Of a stretch of DNA of 9,144 bases, positions 1-6,173 are shown piece after piece. Source of the DNA: Candidatus Saccharimonadota bacterium (GTDB taxonomy: Bacteria; Patescibacteriota; Saccharimonadia; Saccharimonadales; Saccharimonadaceae); contig JAGCSL010000025.1 in NCBI GenBank assembly GCA_017964115.1, positions 1 to 9,144 on the forward strand, given 5' to 3'. The notes beneath the pieces were generated by a model. It had not been told where the DNA came from and ran no database searches. It worked only from the letters and a program-made list of their open reading frames with translations. The translations under genes and the position numbers were made by a program. How positions within the stretch are numbered: position 1 is the first letter of the stretch; every line of letters starts with the position of its first letter.

Positions 1-114
1 CTTAGTCTGAGTCACCGTGCATGGGCCGGCTTGAAGGATAGTTACAGGGGTAACTACACCGTCATCACCGATGATCTGGGTCATACCAATCTTGGTGCCG
101 AGGATGATTTTCAT
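1..114 (-). CDS. rplC: Ribosomal protein L3, N-terminal 38 residues (partial)
   Basis: Large-subunit protein L3 binds 23S rRNA and starts 50S assembly. Read on the minus strand from the ATG at 112-114, the frame stays open to the window edge and gives the typical L3 N-terminus: MKIILGTKIGMTQII, then DDGVVTPVTIL and AGPCTVTQTK. A Shine-Dalgarno-like GGAAAGGA lies about 8 bases upstream of the ATG. In nearly all bacteria rplC directly follows rpsJ; here rpsJ ends at 5198, so about 5 kb of other genes lie between them. The gene instead has its own promoter (229-258) and a roughly 108-base leader with a stable hairpin. The remaining L3 residues and presumably rplD, rplW and rplB lie beyond base 1. 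The family call is secure; the rest of the operon is inferred. Confidence 0.95.
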   Translation of the reverse strand, partial: MKIILGTKIGMTQIIGDDGVVTPVTILQAGPCTVTQTK

Positions 115-160
115 CTGTGGGCGTCCTTTCCCATTAAAATCGATTGGCTTATGAGTGGTC

Positions 161-177
161 TCCGTCGGGCTGACGGA
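161..177 (-). promoter_or_regulatory. Stem-loop in the rplC leader
   Basis: Perfect 6-bp arms (TCCGTC and GACGGA on the plus strand) enclose a 5-base loop. The structure lies in the middle of the predicted 5' leader of the rplC transcript, about 47 bases before the start codon. Ribosomal operons are often autoregulated by a protein binding a leader hairpin, for example L4 on the S10 leader of E. coli, so this is a candidate site. No specific homology to a known leader was recognised. Confidence 0.45.
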
Positions 178-221
178 CCAGTACCTCTTGCGCCAATGCG
201 ACCGTTACTTTGATAATATAC

Positions 222-238
222 GTGGTAAATTTTACCAC
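222..238. promoter_or_regulatory. 17-bp palindrome overlapping the rplC -10 (operator candidate)
   Basis: The plus strand reads GTGGTAAA-T-TTTACCAC, two perfect 8-base arms around one central base. The rplC -10 element (minus strand TAAAAT, 229-234) is wholly inside it, and the predicted start point falls at its edge. Such a symmetric site on top of a -10 is typical of a repressor operator. As an RNA hairpin it would have a 1-base loop, so DNA binding is the better reading. No regulator gene is visible in the window. Confidence 0.5.
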
Positions 239-258
239 AGGTCACCCCTAATTGTCAA
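229..258 (-). promoter_or_regulatory. Promoter of rplC
   Basis: On the minus strand there is a perfect -35 TTGACA (253-258), an 18-base spacer, and -10 TAAAAT (229-234) preceded by TGG, the extended -10. The predicted start is near base 222. It lies in the divergent intergenic region shared with the plus-strand gene at 295 and explains how the downstream S10 operon is expressed after separation from rpsJ. Confidence 0.7.
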
Positions 259-279
259 ACATTTTACAGAGATATTTTT

Positions 280-288
280 TGTTATAAT
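280..288 (+). promoter_or_regulatory. Extended -10 promoter of the glycoside-hydrolase-like gene
   Basis: TGT followed by a perfect TATAAT (283-288) forms an extended -10. There is no good -35 at the usual distance: TTTACA at 263-268 is only 14 bases away. Seven bases downstream of the -10 is base 295, the A of the ATG, so the transcript is probably leaderless. Confidence 0.6.
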
Positions 289-294
289 TTTGGT

Positions 295-1521
295 ATGAGT
301 GAAAAACTGCATACGGCCCCCGAATCGCAAGAAAGCGAGCTTCGATATAGTCACGCCGAGACCGATTATGACACTATTCGTGCGGTGGAATTGCGGGAGA
401 TAATCGATAACCCTGAAAATGTTGGTTTTAACTTTACGAATCAGCATATCGTTAGCCCCGCTATAAAATCTGCATTATCAGAGGTCGGTGAACGTATTGA
501 AAGTACTAAGGACGATCCTATAGAACTTGCAAAATTAGCCAATGAATTAGGCCTTGGCTCTACGCAAGAATTATTAAGTCGATACGAAAACGCCAGACAA
601 GTAGAAGATGCCAAAATTGAAAACATGGCCAGCATGATGGACCAGATTCCTGACGGAGCAAGTTTTCGAGTACACCCATTCGCCCCACAATCTCCTTTTT
701 CACTTGACCACTTTCGCCCAGGATTAGAATCTGGTGAGCCGTCACTAGACGAGGACGCCATTGCGCAGATTGCGGCAATGTACGAAAAATCCAGATCCGG
801 CGACAATCCTGGCGAATTGAGCGTTGTTTTAAACAGTTACACTGAAGAGCGCGGCGGAAATACTCCCGAGTCACCAGAAGAAATTCAGGCTTATGCAGAT
901 ATGTGTATTAGTTTTCTCGAGCAGCTTGGGCTAAGAGAAACTGACGGAGCCGGACTTTGTATTGAGCTAGGAAACGAGACTAACGTAGACAGGCACACTC
1001 AAAACTTTGATGGTTCTCTAATGTTTGATAAGGTAGATTTTGCCGACCATGCCGATCCGATAAAGTACGCTCACATGTATGCAAAGGTCGCTAGCGCCAT
1101 TAAGGCACGCTTTCCAAATGTAGAGGTAGCCATTGCTGGAACGGCGATGTTCGATGAAGGTTATTTGAATGCCGTTATTACGGAAGTGCTTGCCGAAAGT
1201 GGCGGCAATAAGGGTCTGATAGATAAGATCAGTTTTCATCCATATCGAACGACTCTCGAAGAAGGTGCGACGACCTTTATGGATGGGAAACGTACAAGTT
1301 CGGACTTAAACTACGATGAGCAACTAGATAGGATGGCTGCTTTGGCCGCGATAACCGATGCGCGTTTTGACGTTGGCGAGGTTAGCTTTTCGAATGAGCA
1401 TGGTGTTTCTGTCGATACGATAGAGCTACATAAAAATTCTGCCCACGCGCGTGAACATGGCCTAAAAAGCTACACTTGGCCCGAGGATGAAATATTAACC
1501 TACGAAAATCCGAATAACTAA
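295..1521 (+). CDS. Glycoside-hydrolase-like protein, clan GH-A type TIM barrel (putative)
   Basis: A 408-residue protein with no signal peptide, lipobox or membrane segment. Residues 1-115 are polar and mostly helical. From about 120 the pattern fits a (beta/alpha)8 barrel of clan GH-A: FRVHPF (124-129), VVLNSY (177-182), ELGNETN (224-230) with the Asn-Glu pair expected for the acid/base (E228), SFHPY (313-317), GEVSFS (361-366) with E362 in the place of the nucleophile, and SYTW (392-395) near the last strand. GH39, GH51 and GH79 share the GNE and nucleophile layout; I cannot choose a family or substrate. The ATG lacks a Shine-Dalgarno site and sits exactly where transcription should begin. 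The gene runs opposite to the ribosomal backbone. The fold is inferred from motifs; catalysis is unproven. Confidence 0.6.
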   Translation: MSEKLHTAPESQESELRYSHAETDYDTIRAVELREIIDNPENVGFNFTNQHIVSPAIKSALSEVGERIESTKDDPIELAKLANELGLGSTQELLSRYENARQVEDAKIENMASMMDQIPDGASFRVHPFAPQSPFSLDHFRPGLESGEPSLDEDAIAQIAAMYEKSRSGDNPGELSVVLNSYTEERGGNTPESPEEIQAYADMCISFLEQLGLRETDGAGLCIELGNETNVDRHTQNFDGSLMFDKVDFADHADPIKYAHMYAKVASAIKARFPNVEVAIAGTAMFDEGYLNAVITEVLAESGGNKGLIDKISFHPYRTTLEEGATTFMDGKRTSSDLNYDEQLDRMAALAAITDARFDVGEVSFSNEHGVSVDTIELHKNSAHAREHGLKSYTWPEDEILTYENPNN

Positions 1522-1524
1522 TAA

Positions 1525-1544
1525 ATGGCGCCCAACGGCGCCAT
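1525..1544. terminator. Hairpin between convergent genes
   Basis: ATGGCGCC, loop CAAC, GGCGCCAT: a perfect 8-bp stem starting four bases after the stop codon at 1521. The plus-strand side lacks a T-run. The minus-strand side is followed by TTTATTAG, a weak one. It probably ends transcription from both 295-1521 and 1557-1892, or protects the 3' ends. Confidence 0.6.
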
Positions 1545-1556
1545 ATGGTTGACGAG

Positions 1557-1892
1557 TTACTGTGATAATTTTTGCATGTTTGCGATTGCCGATTCGATCA
1601 TTTGTTTAACTTCTTTGTTATTCCGCTCTGCGAAACGGTCGGGCGAATAGAAAATACCCTGATGATACCTGTCGCCTCGAAAAGAGAATTGATATGGATT
1701 TTCTCGTACGCAGCGCTGAAGACTGTCCTTGTCCACTCCGAAATATACGCACTTATGTCCACTTTGACTAAAGACGATCCTTTTCAGCTCATCACAATAA
1801 GCACGCAGATCCGAATAATTAACGCCATTATCCGAGTCGTCGTTTTGGAGAGCGGCCGTGAGTATTACTTCAGTATCTAGCATTAATGCCAT
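1557..1892 (-). CDS. Hypothetical protein, 111 aa
   Basis: I do not recognise this family. The 111-residue product has no membrane segment, signal peptide or obvious catalytic motif. It starts MALMLDTEV, has a hydrophobic core segment KCVYFGV (about 47-53), an aromatic stretch around residues 67-86 (YQFSF to IFYSP), and a helical C-terminus. It is a real gene: a strong Shine-Dalgarno AAGGAGGTG lies 8 bases before the ATG, an extended -10 lies 35 bases upstream, and a hairpin follows the stop. It is preceded by the terminator of the VWA lipoprotein gene, so it is probably a separate unit, though readthrough from that operon is possible. A cytoplasmic location is inferred. Confidence 0.75.
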   Translation of the reverse strand: MALMLDTEVILTAALQNDDSDNGVNYSDLRAYCDELKRIVFSQSGHKCVYFGVDKDSLQRCVRENPYQFSFRGDRYHQGIFYSPDRFAERNNKEVKQMIESAIANMQKLSQ

Positions 1893-1933
1893 AAATCACA
1901 CCTCCTTAAAGAACCAGTTGTCACTCCTTTAGT

Positions 1934-1942
1934 ATTCTATCA
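1934..1942 (-). promoter_or_regulatory. Extended -10 promoter of the 111-aa gene
   Basis: Minus strand TGA followed by TAGAAT (1934-1939). No -35 is recognisable because the upstream DNA is the preceding terminator. The predicted start near 1927 gives a 35-base leader containing the Shine-Dalgarno site. Confidence 0.45.
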
Positions 1943-1951
1943 CTAATCAAT

Positions 1952-1983
1952 AAAAAAGGGGCGCTCCTTGAGGGGAGCGCCCC
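1952..1983 (-). terminator. Rho-independent terminator of the VWA operon
   Basis: On the minus strand GGGGCGCTCC, a 6-base loop and GGAGCGCCCC form a perfect 10-bp GC-rich stem followed directly by TTTTTT. It begins 24 bases after the stop of the lipoprotein gene. This is the strongest terminator in the window. Confidence 0.92.
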
Positions 1984-2006
1984 GTGTGTGTTTACGCAGT
2001 TACTGC

Positions 2007-3707
2007 TTACATGTTGACATTGAACAGGTTGCGAAGATCGTTGACGATTCCTTCGACGTCGGCATCGATGCAGGCAGCCTCATTAACGGCCGAAAGCTTC
2101 TGAAGCTCGGCTTTATCGCCAGAGGACATCTCGTATCCAATCGTATAGACCGGTATCGACAATCCGCCCACGATAGGCGTCACGCGATTGAGTTTGTAGC
2201 CGCAATTCTGGGCTCCATCACTCAGCACGAAGAGCATCAGTTTAGCATCAGGAATCTCCTTGCCGGCCTCGAGCAGCATCTTCATACCGACCAATGTAGC
2301 GTCGTATGTTGCTGTGTTTCCGCCAGTCTGCAGATCCTTGACGGCGCCGCTGAAATAGGCGCGCTGTTTATCGTCAAACTGACGAATCGGCAGGTTGATG
2401 AACACTTCGTCGTCGTAACTTACGAGTCCGACATAGTTCGAGCTGTCGATATATTGCATCGTATTGAGAAGTGACTCTTTGAGCGAGTTGATTCTAGATC
2501 CATCCATTGAGCCGCTAATATCGGCTACGAAGACGGCAACTACCGGGCGGCCACCATTCTTGTTCTGCTTCCAGACTCGCTGGGCGGCCAGATAGCCATT
2601 GCCATCCATACCGTTCGGCTGAGAAACATATTCATCGTGGCGATTGAAGCCCTTTTCTGTAGCCAGATCCTGGTTTTCCTTGCTCAGGCAGTAGTCCGCA
2701 AAGAGTTTGACGGCCTGCCTATCTTCCTCGCTCACATACTCGAAGGTATAGACCGGATGATCGTGACGGATTCCAGCCGGAGTGAAAACATAATCGCGCA
2801 GTTCGGGCGTATTAATGTACGCCTGTTCCTCCATTACCATGGCATCAATAATGCCCTTAGCAGCAGAGTTCTTCAAAACTGACGTTGTATAGGCGGCGGT
2901 CGGTGCGTTCAGCTGATATTCGATCAGCTTATTAGCAGCCGTATCGGACAGCGGATTTTCGTTGTCGAACGAATACAGCATCGCCGACAGAATATTGAGT
3001 CCCGTCGATGACGTATAGGGATTCGTGTACGCGAAAACGAGATCGCCTGCGATAGCAGCCTGGAGCACATTTTCGACGTTTACCTCGCCGTACTTAGCGA
3101 CAAAACTGTCGTTTGTTGTCTTTTTCATGAGAATTCCGGCTGTATTGCCGGCAATACGATCGGCGACTGTAATGGTCTTGTAACCTTTAGCGTCGAGCAT
3201 CTGGCCCCATGCGTCATTGGACGGAATATAGCACTCCGGGCGATACTCGCCATCGGTGATATATGTCACAACTTCGCCTGAAGTTATCTTGCGTACGGAT
3301 ACAGTTACTGTCTTTCCGTTAATCGTCTGGCCACTGCGGTTGAACCGTTCGGCTACCACATTGATCCAGTCATCAGGTGCACTTGCTGAGAATTCGGTTG
3401 CAGCGGCAATCTCGATATTGATCTCTCCCTTGCCCTTAACGGTAATCGGGAAAGTGTCAATACTTGCCAAACTTGAGGCAACTGAGCTGTCGTCAATTCC
3501 TACATCCAGACGCGCTTCACGTGTCTTGGGCTTGATCTTCGAGTAGAAGGTATCGAGCTCCACAACAGCTTCTTCATAGCTGAGCGCGTCAGACTTGGCG
3601 TCGTTGTGTGTTACAACTTCTTCGCCTCCACACCCGGCGAGCGAAAGTGTAACGATGAGCATGCAGATGGTTAATACGGCAGCAAAAATCCTCTTTTTCA
3701 TATTCAT
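2007..3707 (-). CDS. Lipoprotein with substrate-binding-like region and VWA domain
   Basis: A 566-residue exported lipoprotein. Residues 3-26 form a lipoprotein signal (MKKR, hydrophobic core, lipobox SLAGC, lipidated C26). About 95-380 looks like an extracellular solute-binding (SBP type II) domain. About 388-566 is a von Willebrand A domain with an intact MIDAS metal site: DISGS (D396, S398, S400), T465 in GGNTATYDA, and D497 in LSDG. The architecture matches the substrate-binding and VWA proteins found beside TelA/XpaC genes in Gram-positive bacteria (known context). It should be anchored outside the membrane and bind a ligand or partner through a metal ion. It overlaps the preceding gene by one base (TAATG), with GGAGGG inside that gene's end. 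The ATG at 3701 has a more usual spacing and may be the true start. Ligand unknown. Confidence 0.85.
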   Translation of the reverse strand: MNMKKRIFAAVLTICMLIVTLSLAGCGGEEVVTHNDAKSDALSYEEAVVELDTFYSKIKPKTREARLDVGIDDSSVASSLASIDTFPITVKGKGEINIEIAAATEFSASAPDDWINVVAERFNRSGQTINGKTVTVSVRKITSGEVVTYITDGEYRPECYIPSNDAWGQMLDAKGYKTITVADRIAGNTAGILMKKTTNDSFVAKYGEVNVENVLQAAIAGDLVFAYTNPYTSSTGLNILSAMLYSFDNENPLSDTAANKLIEYQLNAPTAAYTTSVLKNSAAKGIIDAMVMEEQAYINTPELRDYVFTPAGIRHDHPVYTFEYVSEEDRQAVKLFADYCLSKENQDLATEKGFNRHDEYVSQPNGMDGNGYLAAQRVWKQNKNGGRPVVAVFVADISGSMDGSRINSLKESLLNTMQYIDSSNYVGLVSYDDEVFINLPIRQFDDKQRAYFSGAVKDLQTGGNTATYDATLVGMKMLLEAGKEIPDAKLMLFVLSDGAQNCGYKLNRVTPIVGGLSIPVYTIGYEMSSGDKAELQKLSAVNEAACIDADVEGIVNDLRNLFNVNM

Positions 3708-4450
3708 TATCCCTCCGAAATCATACTGCGCATCTGTTGGCAGTAAAGTTCAAGTGACGCCTCAGCGTCGTCCATGTCGCCATCCTGTTTGCTAGCATAG
3801 TCCGCCAGAGTTGTAAGGTATTTCTCAACTCCATCGAGTTTCTGCTGATTGGACGCGATAACTAGTTTGGCAGCCTCGACGAAAGCTTCAGGGTCTTCCG
3901 TCGCTATATATTGGTTGATTGCTAGCTTGCTGGCACGACATATGGCATCCTCGAGTTGCTGCAAGATTTCTCTTGCGCTCTGCATGGCGCCGATGTCGTT
4001 AATGGTGAGTAGATTCTCGAGTCGCTGCTGATAGTCATTCATCTTTTGCAGCTGGTCGGCGATTTCGCGAGCACGCTTGGACATCTCCTTTCCTCCCGGA
4101 CGCGGAGAATCCTGGTATTCGCGCCAGAGTTCAAGAAAGTATTTCCGTACGTCCTCTGGATCTTCGAGTTTCCGTTTCGACTGGGCGGCCCGCTCACTTT
4201 CGCGCTGTCTAAGCGCCTCGTTAGCTGCGGCCTTTTTCTGTTGAGCAAAGCGCAGTAGTGATATGACAAAGATTACGATTACCGCAACAATGGATACGAC
4301 CATAAGAATGGTCGCGATGGTGCTATAAGTGCGCCATCTGCCGTATCCCGAGTTGATGATAATGTCGTCTCTGTTTAATCGTACCAACGCATTGACCAAC
4401 AGGCTGAAGAGTACGCCGATGATACCGGCTACACGGGAACGATTTCCCAT
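3707..4450 (-). CDS. Two-TM coiled-coil membrane protein, XpaC-like (putative)
   Basis: A 247-residue protein with two N-terminal membrane segments (about 6-23 and 44-67), then a basic, charged stretch (70-95) and a long helical cytoplasmic region. The topology resembles the XpaC family (named for 5-bromo-4-chloroindolyl phosphate hydrolysis), usually encoded next to TelA. I see the topology and context, not diagnostic residues, so this is an inference. The ATG at 4448-4450 is preferred over an upstream GTG at 4462, which lies inside the AAGGAGGTG ribosome binding site. The stop TAA overlaps the ATG of the VWA lipoprotein, so the two are translationally coupled and probably work together, one carrying a signal inside and the other a ligand-binding domain outside. 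Confidence 0.7.
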   Translation of the reverse strand: MGNRSRVAGIIGVLFSLLVNALVRLNRDDIIINSGYGRWRTYSTIATILMVVSIVAVIVIFVISLLRFAQQKKAAANEALRQRESERAAQSKRKLEDPEDVRKYFLELWREYQDSPRPGGKEMSKRAREIADQLQKMNDYQQRLENLLTINDIGAMQSAREILQQLEDAICRASKLAINQYIATEDPEAFVEAAKLVIASNQQKLDGVEKYLTTLADYASKQDGDMDDAEASLELYCQQMRSMISEG

Positions 4451-4530
4451 TACTACACCCACCTCCTTTTTTGGTAACTACGTGTGTAAAGTTACGAAAA
4501 TCCACTACATGAGCGGATTATTAGTTCTAT

Positions 4531-4559
4531 ATATTATCACATTATTCTAGAAAAGTCAA
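4531..4559 (-). promoter_or_regulatory. Promoter of the two-TM/VWA operon
   Basis: Minus strand -35 TTGACT (4554-4559), 17-base spacer, -10 TAATAT (4531-4536) preceded by TGA, an extended -10. The predicted start near 4524 gives a 74-base leader. That leader contains a 6-bp inverted repeat (GTAACT/AGTTAC) about 10 bases upstream of the Shine-Dalgarno site. Confidence 0.7.
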
Positions 4560-4560
4560 A

Positions 4561-4583
4561 CGGGAGGCCCTTACAGTCTCCCG
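4561..4583 (-). terminator. Terminator of the helical TelA-like gene
   Basis: Minus strand CGGGAG and CTCCCG enclose an 11-base loop, followed by TTTGACTTTT. The stem is directly next to the stop codon at 4584. The T-run also holds the -35 of the next operon, so terminator and promoter are interleaved. Confidence 0.6.
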
Positions 4584-5093
4584 CTATTTCTTTTGATGGA
4601 TTTTCTGATCGCGTTGCATAAGTTCGCGATTCAGGCGAATAATCTGAGCTGCGTTTATCTGCGTTCTCGCCAAAGCGATTGCGCGGCGCGATTCCTCTAC
4701 TGTCTCCATCTGAAGTTGCAAAACATCTTGCTGCTGTTTAATGGCGACTACGAGTTGCATAGTTATCACGATGTTAGTCTGCAGAATCTCGATTCGCACC
4801 GGATTGACGTTGCTCGGGGCCCCATCAATCATCGCTTGAATCTTTGCGCAATCACGTTCCGCATCGTCAATAATACGTTGATAGCTAGCAATTACGGCGC
4901 TCGTCGCGACCGCATAAGCGTTGAGCTCGCGGCCAAAAGTCTCCAGTTTACGTCGATGATCTTCAATTCGATCTAAGTCGAGCTCCTTTACGCAGGGGAT
5001 GGCCTCCTGCAGGCGCTGTGCCTTCATAAAACGTTCTGGATATTTCGCCATTTTACTCAGAATAACTTGTCCATATTCAAGGTCCGTCTGCAT
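4584..5093 (-). CDS. All-helical protein, possibly a short TelA-like protein
   Basis: A 169-residue, almost purely alpha-helical protein without signal peptide or membrane segment. Helical blocks lie at about 1-35, 40-90 and 97-165. The last one, with the core ILQTNIVITMQLVVAIKQQ and glutamine-rich heptads, looks like the long coiled-coil of TelA (toxic anion resistance, KlaA family). Full TelA proteins are roughly twice as long, so this would be a shortened form or only an analogue. It has a strong GAGGAGG site 7 bases before the ATG, its own promoter and its own terminator, and lies just upstream of the two-TM/VWA operon in the same direction. A cytoplasmic partner of those membrane proteins is an inference from context. 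Other coiled-coil families remain possible. Confidence 0.6.
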   Translation of the reverse strand: MQTDLEYGQVILSKMAKYPERFMKAQRLQEAIPCVKELDLDRIEDHRRKLETFGRELNAYAVATSAVIASYQRIIDDAERDCAKIQAMIDGAPSNVNPVRIEILQTNIVITMQLVVAIKQQQDVLQLQMETVEESRRAIALARTQINAAQIIRLNRELMQRDQKIHQKK

Positions 5094-5124
5094 TCTTACC
5101 CCTCCTCTCGCAGAATTTCAATAT

Positions 5125-5152
5125 ATTTTAACATATTTTACGGATTTGTCTA
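5125..5152 (-). promoter_or_regulatory. Promoter of the helical TelA-like gene
   Basis: Minus strand -35 TAGACA (5147-5152), 16-base spacer, -10 TAAAAT (5125-5130) preceded by TGT, an extended -10. The predicted start near 5118 gives a short 25-base leader with the ribosome binding site. Confidence 0.6.
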
Positions 5153-5158
5153 GACGAC

Positions 5159-5182
5159 AAAAAACCACCCCTGTCGGAGTGG
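5159..5182 (-). terminator. Rho-independent terminator of rpsJ
   Basis: Minus strand CCACTCC, loop GACA, GGGGTGG (7 bp including one G-T pair), then TTTTTT. It begins 15 bases after the rpsJ stop codon. A strong terminator here means rpsJ transcription does not normally continue into rplC. Confidence 0.88.
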
Positions 5183-5197
5183 CTCTTTGAAAGATAA

Positions 5198-5518
5198 TTA
5201 CATCTTGATTTCGGCATCGACGCCGGCCGGCAAAGAGAGATTCTGCAATGCATCAATCGTCTTTGGCGTAGCGTTGATAACGTCGATAAGGCGCTTATGG
5301 ACCTTCATTTCGAAAGCTTCACCACCGGTCTTATAAACGTGTGGGCTCTTAACGACAGTAAAGGTTGAGCGTTTGGTTGGAAGAGGTACTGGACCACTTA
5401 CCTGTGCACCGGTACGAATAGCGGTGTCGACAATTTGTTTGGCGCTTTGATCAATCAAGCGATGATCATAAGCTTTCAAGCGGATACGGATCTTGAGACC
5501 CTCTGCTTTTTCTGGCAT
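5198..5518 (-). CDS. rpsJ: Ribosomal protein S10
   Basis: The 106-residue product is full-length S10, a small-subunit head protein that also acts as NusE in transcription antitermination. Diagnostic stretches are IRIRLKAYDHRLID (11-24), GPVPLPTKR (42-50), SPHVYKTGGEAFEM and HKRLIDV, ending LPAGVDAEIKM. The YKTGGEAFE segment, where most bacteria have NKDSREQFE, is of a type I associate with CPR lineages. A Shine-Dalgarno AAAGGAA precedes the ATG by 6 bases. S10 usually heads a long operon with rplC next; here it stands alone, with a perfect consensus promoter and its own terminator, between two blocks of cargo genes. The 87-base leader shows no convincing regulatory structure. Confidence 0.97.
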   Translation of the reverse strand: MPEKAEGLKIRIRLKAYDHRLIDQSAKQIVDTAIRTGAQVSGPVPLPTKRSTFTVVKSPHVYKTGGEAFEMKVHKRLIDVINATPKTIDALQNLSLPAGVDAEIKM

Positions 5519-5611
5519 TTTTGATTCCTTTCGCTTTTCGTATAACCTCAGATTACATCTAGACGTGTAGTCGATGAGTTTTTACGAAACAATAATTAAT
5601 TTATATCTTAA

Positions 5612-5640
5612 ATTATATCAAACTTAAGCCATTTTGTCAA
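5612..5640 (-). promoter_or_regulatory. Perfect consensus promoter of rpsJ
   Basis: Minus strand TTGACA (5635-5640), exactly 17 bases, TATAAT (5612-5617), preceded by TGA as an extended -10. All twelve hexamer positions match the sigma-70 consensus. The -35 overlaps the stop codon of the upstream membrane protein gene (5637-5639). The predicted start is near 5605. Confidence 0.9.
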
Positions 5641-6173
5641 TCAAGGAGACCGAGGCCGACCACCATAAATAGAACGCCCATACCGATGGTGCCTATGGCG
5701 GCCAATATTTCTATCAGGGCCATACGTTGCTCTTTTGGATCAAAATACTCAGATGGTTTGTTTGGGTTTACATACAACTCGCGCATATCGCCGACCTGCG
5801 TAGTGCATGGGAACGAATAAGTAGTGCTCCTTAATTCATGCTGTTGGCCATTAATAATAATCTTATAGACGGGCGCAAGTGGATGCACCTGTTGACTGTC
5901 GTCCGCGCTTAAGCGGCTAGGAGCGGAAGTAGCCATAATTTCAATTTGCACCTTTCGTTCTTCCGCCTCTTCTTGCTCAATCTCTGCTCGTTCCTCCGGA
6001 TCCAAGTCTGGGTTGTCAGACATTTTCTCAAGTCTAATACACGTTGCCATGACGCGTTCGGTGCAGTTGGACCTAGTTTTAACTCTACCCACTATTTTAG
6101 CGATTAGCATCAATAAACCAATACCTGCAAAAAATACGCCAAAGATAAAGAAAACGATATTGTCCTCGTCCAT
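5637..6173 (-). CDS. DUF3592-like membrane protein, 178 aa
   Basis: The 178-residue product has membrane segments at about 7-28 and 151-175 with a soluble region between. This region carries an acidic helical part (about 50-75) and then a beta-rich DUF3592-like part: APVYKIIINGQQHELRS, a VGD turn, and a final LYVNPNKPSEYF matching the family's YNP..P motif. The function of the family is unknown. The ATG at 6171-6173 overlaps the stop of the preceding gene (TAATG) and has no clear Shine-Dalgarno site, so it is probably translated by coupling. The frame is open upstream to 6239 but that part overlaps the neighbour. Both products share a K/R-VKTRS motif after the first membrane segment, suggesting tandem duplication. 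It ends at TGA, directly upstream of the rpsJ promoter. Confidence 0.8.
   Translation of the reverse strand: MDEDNIVFFIFGVFFAGIGLLMLIAKIVGRVKTRSNCTERVMATCIRLEKMSDNPDLDPEERAEIEQEEAEERKVQIEIMATSAPSRLSADDSQQVHPLAPVYKIIINGQQHELRSTTYSFPCTTQVGDMRELYVNPNKPSEYFDPKEQRMALIEILAAIGTIGMGVLFMVVGLGLLD

Noticed and set aside
31..213. Plus-strand open frame over the rplC start
   Set aside because: It overlaps the clear L3 N-terminus and its promoter leader on the minus strand.
1893..1951. Small RNA gene between the 111-aa gene and the terminator
   Set aside because: The stretch is explained by an extended -10 and the ribosome binding site; no further structure is visible.
1968..2474. Plus-strand open frame of 168 codons
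   Set aside because: It lies antisense to the VWA domain, whose MIDAS motifs and lipobox are unmistakable; it starts in the terminator and has no ribosome binding site.
4451..4462. GTG start for the two-TM protein at 4462
   Set aside because: That GTG is part of the AAGGAGGTG ribosome binding site; the ATG at 4448-4450 fits better.
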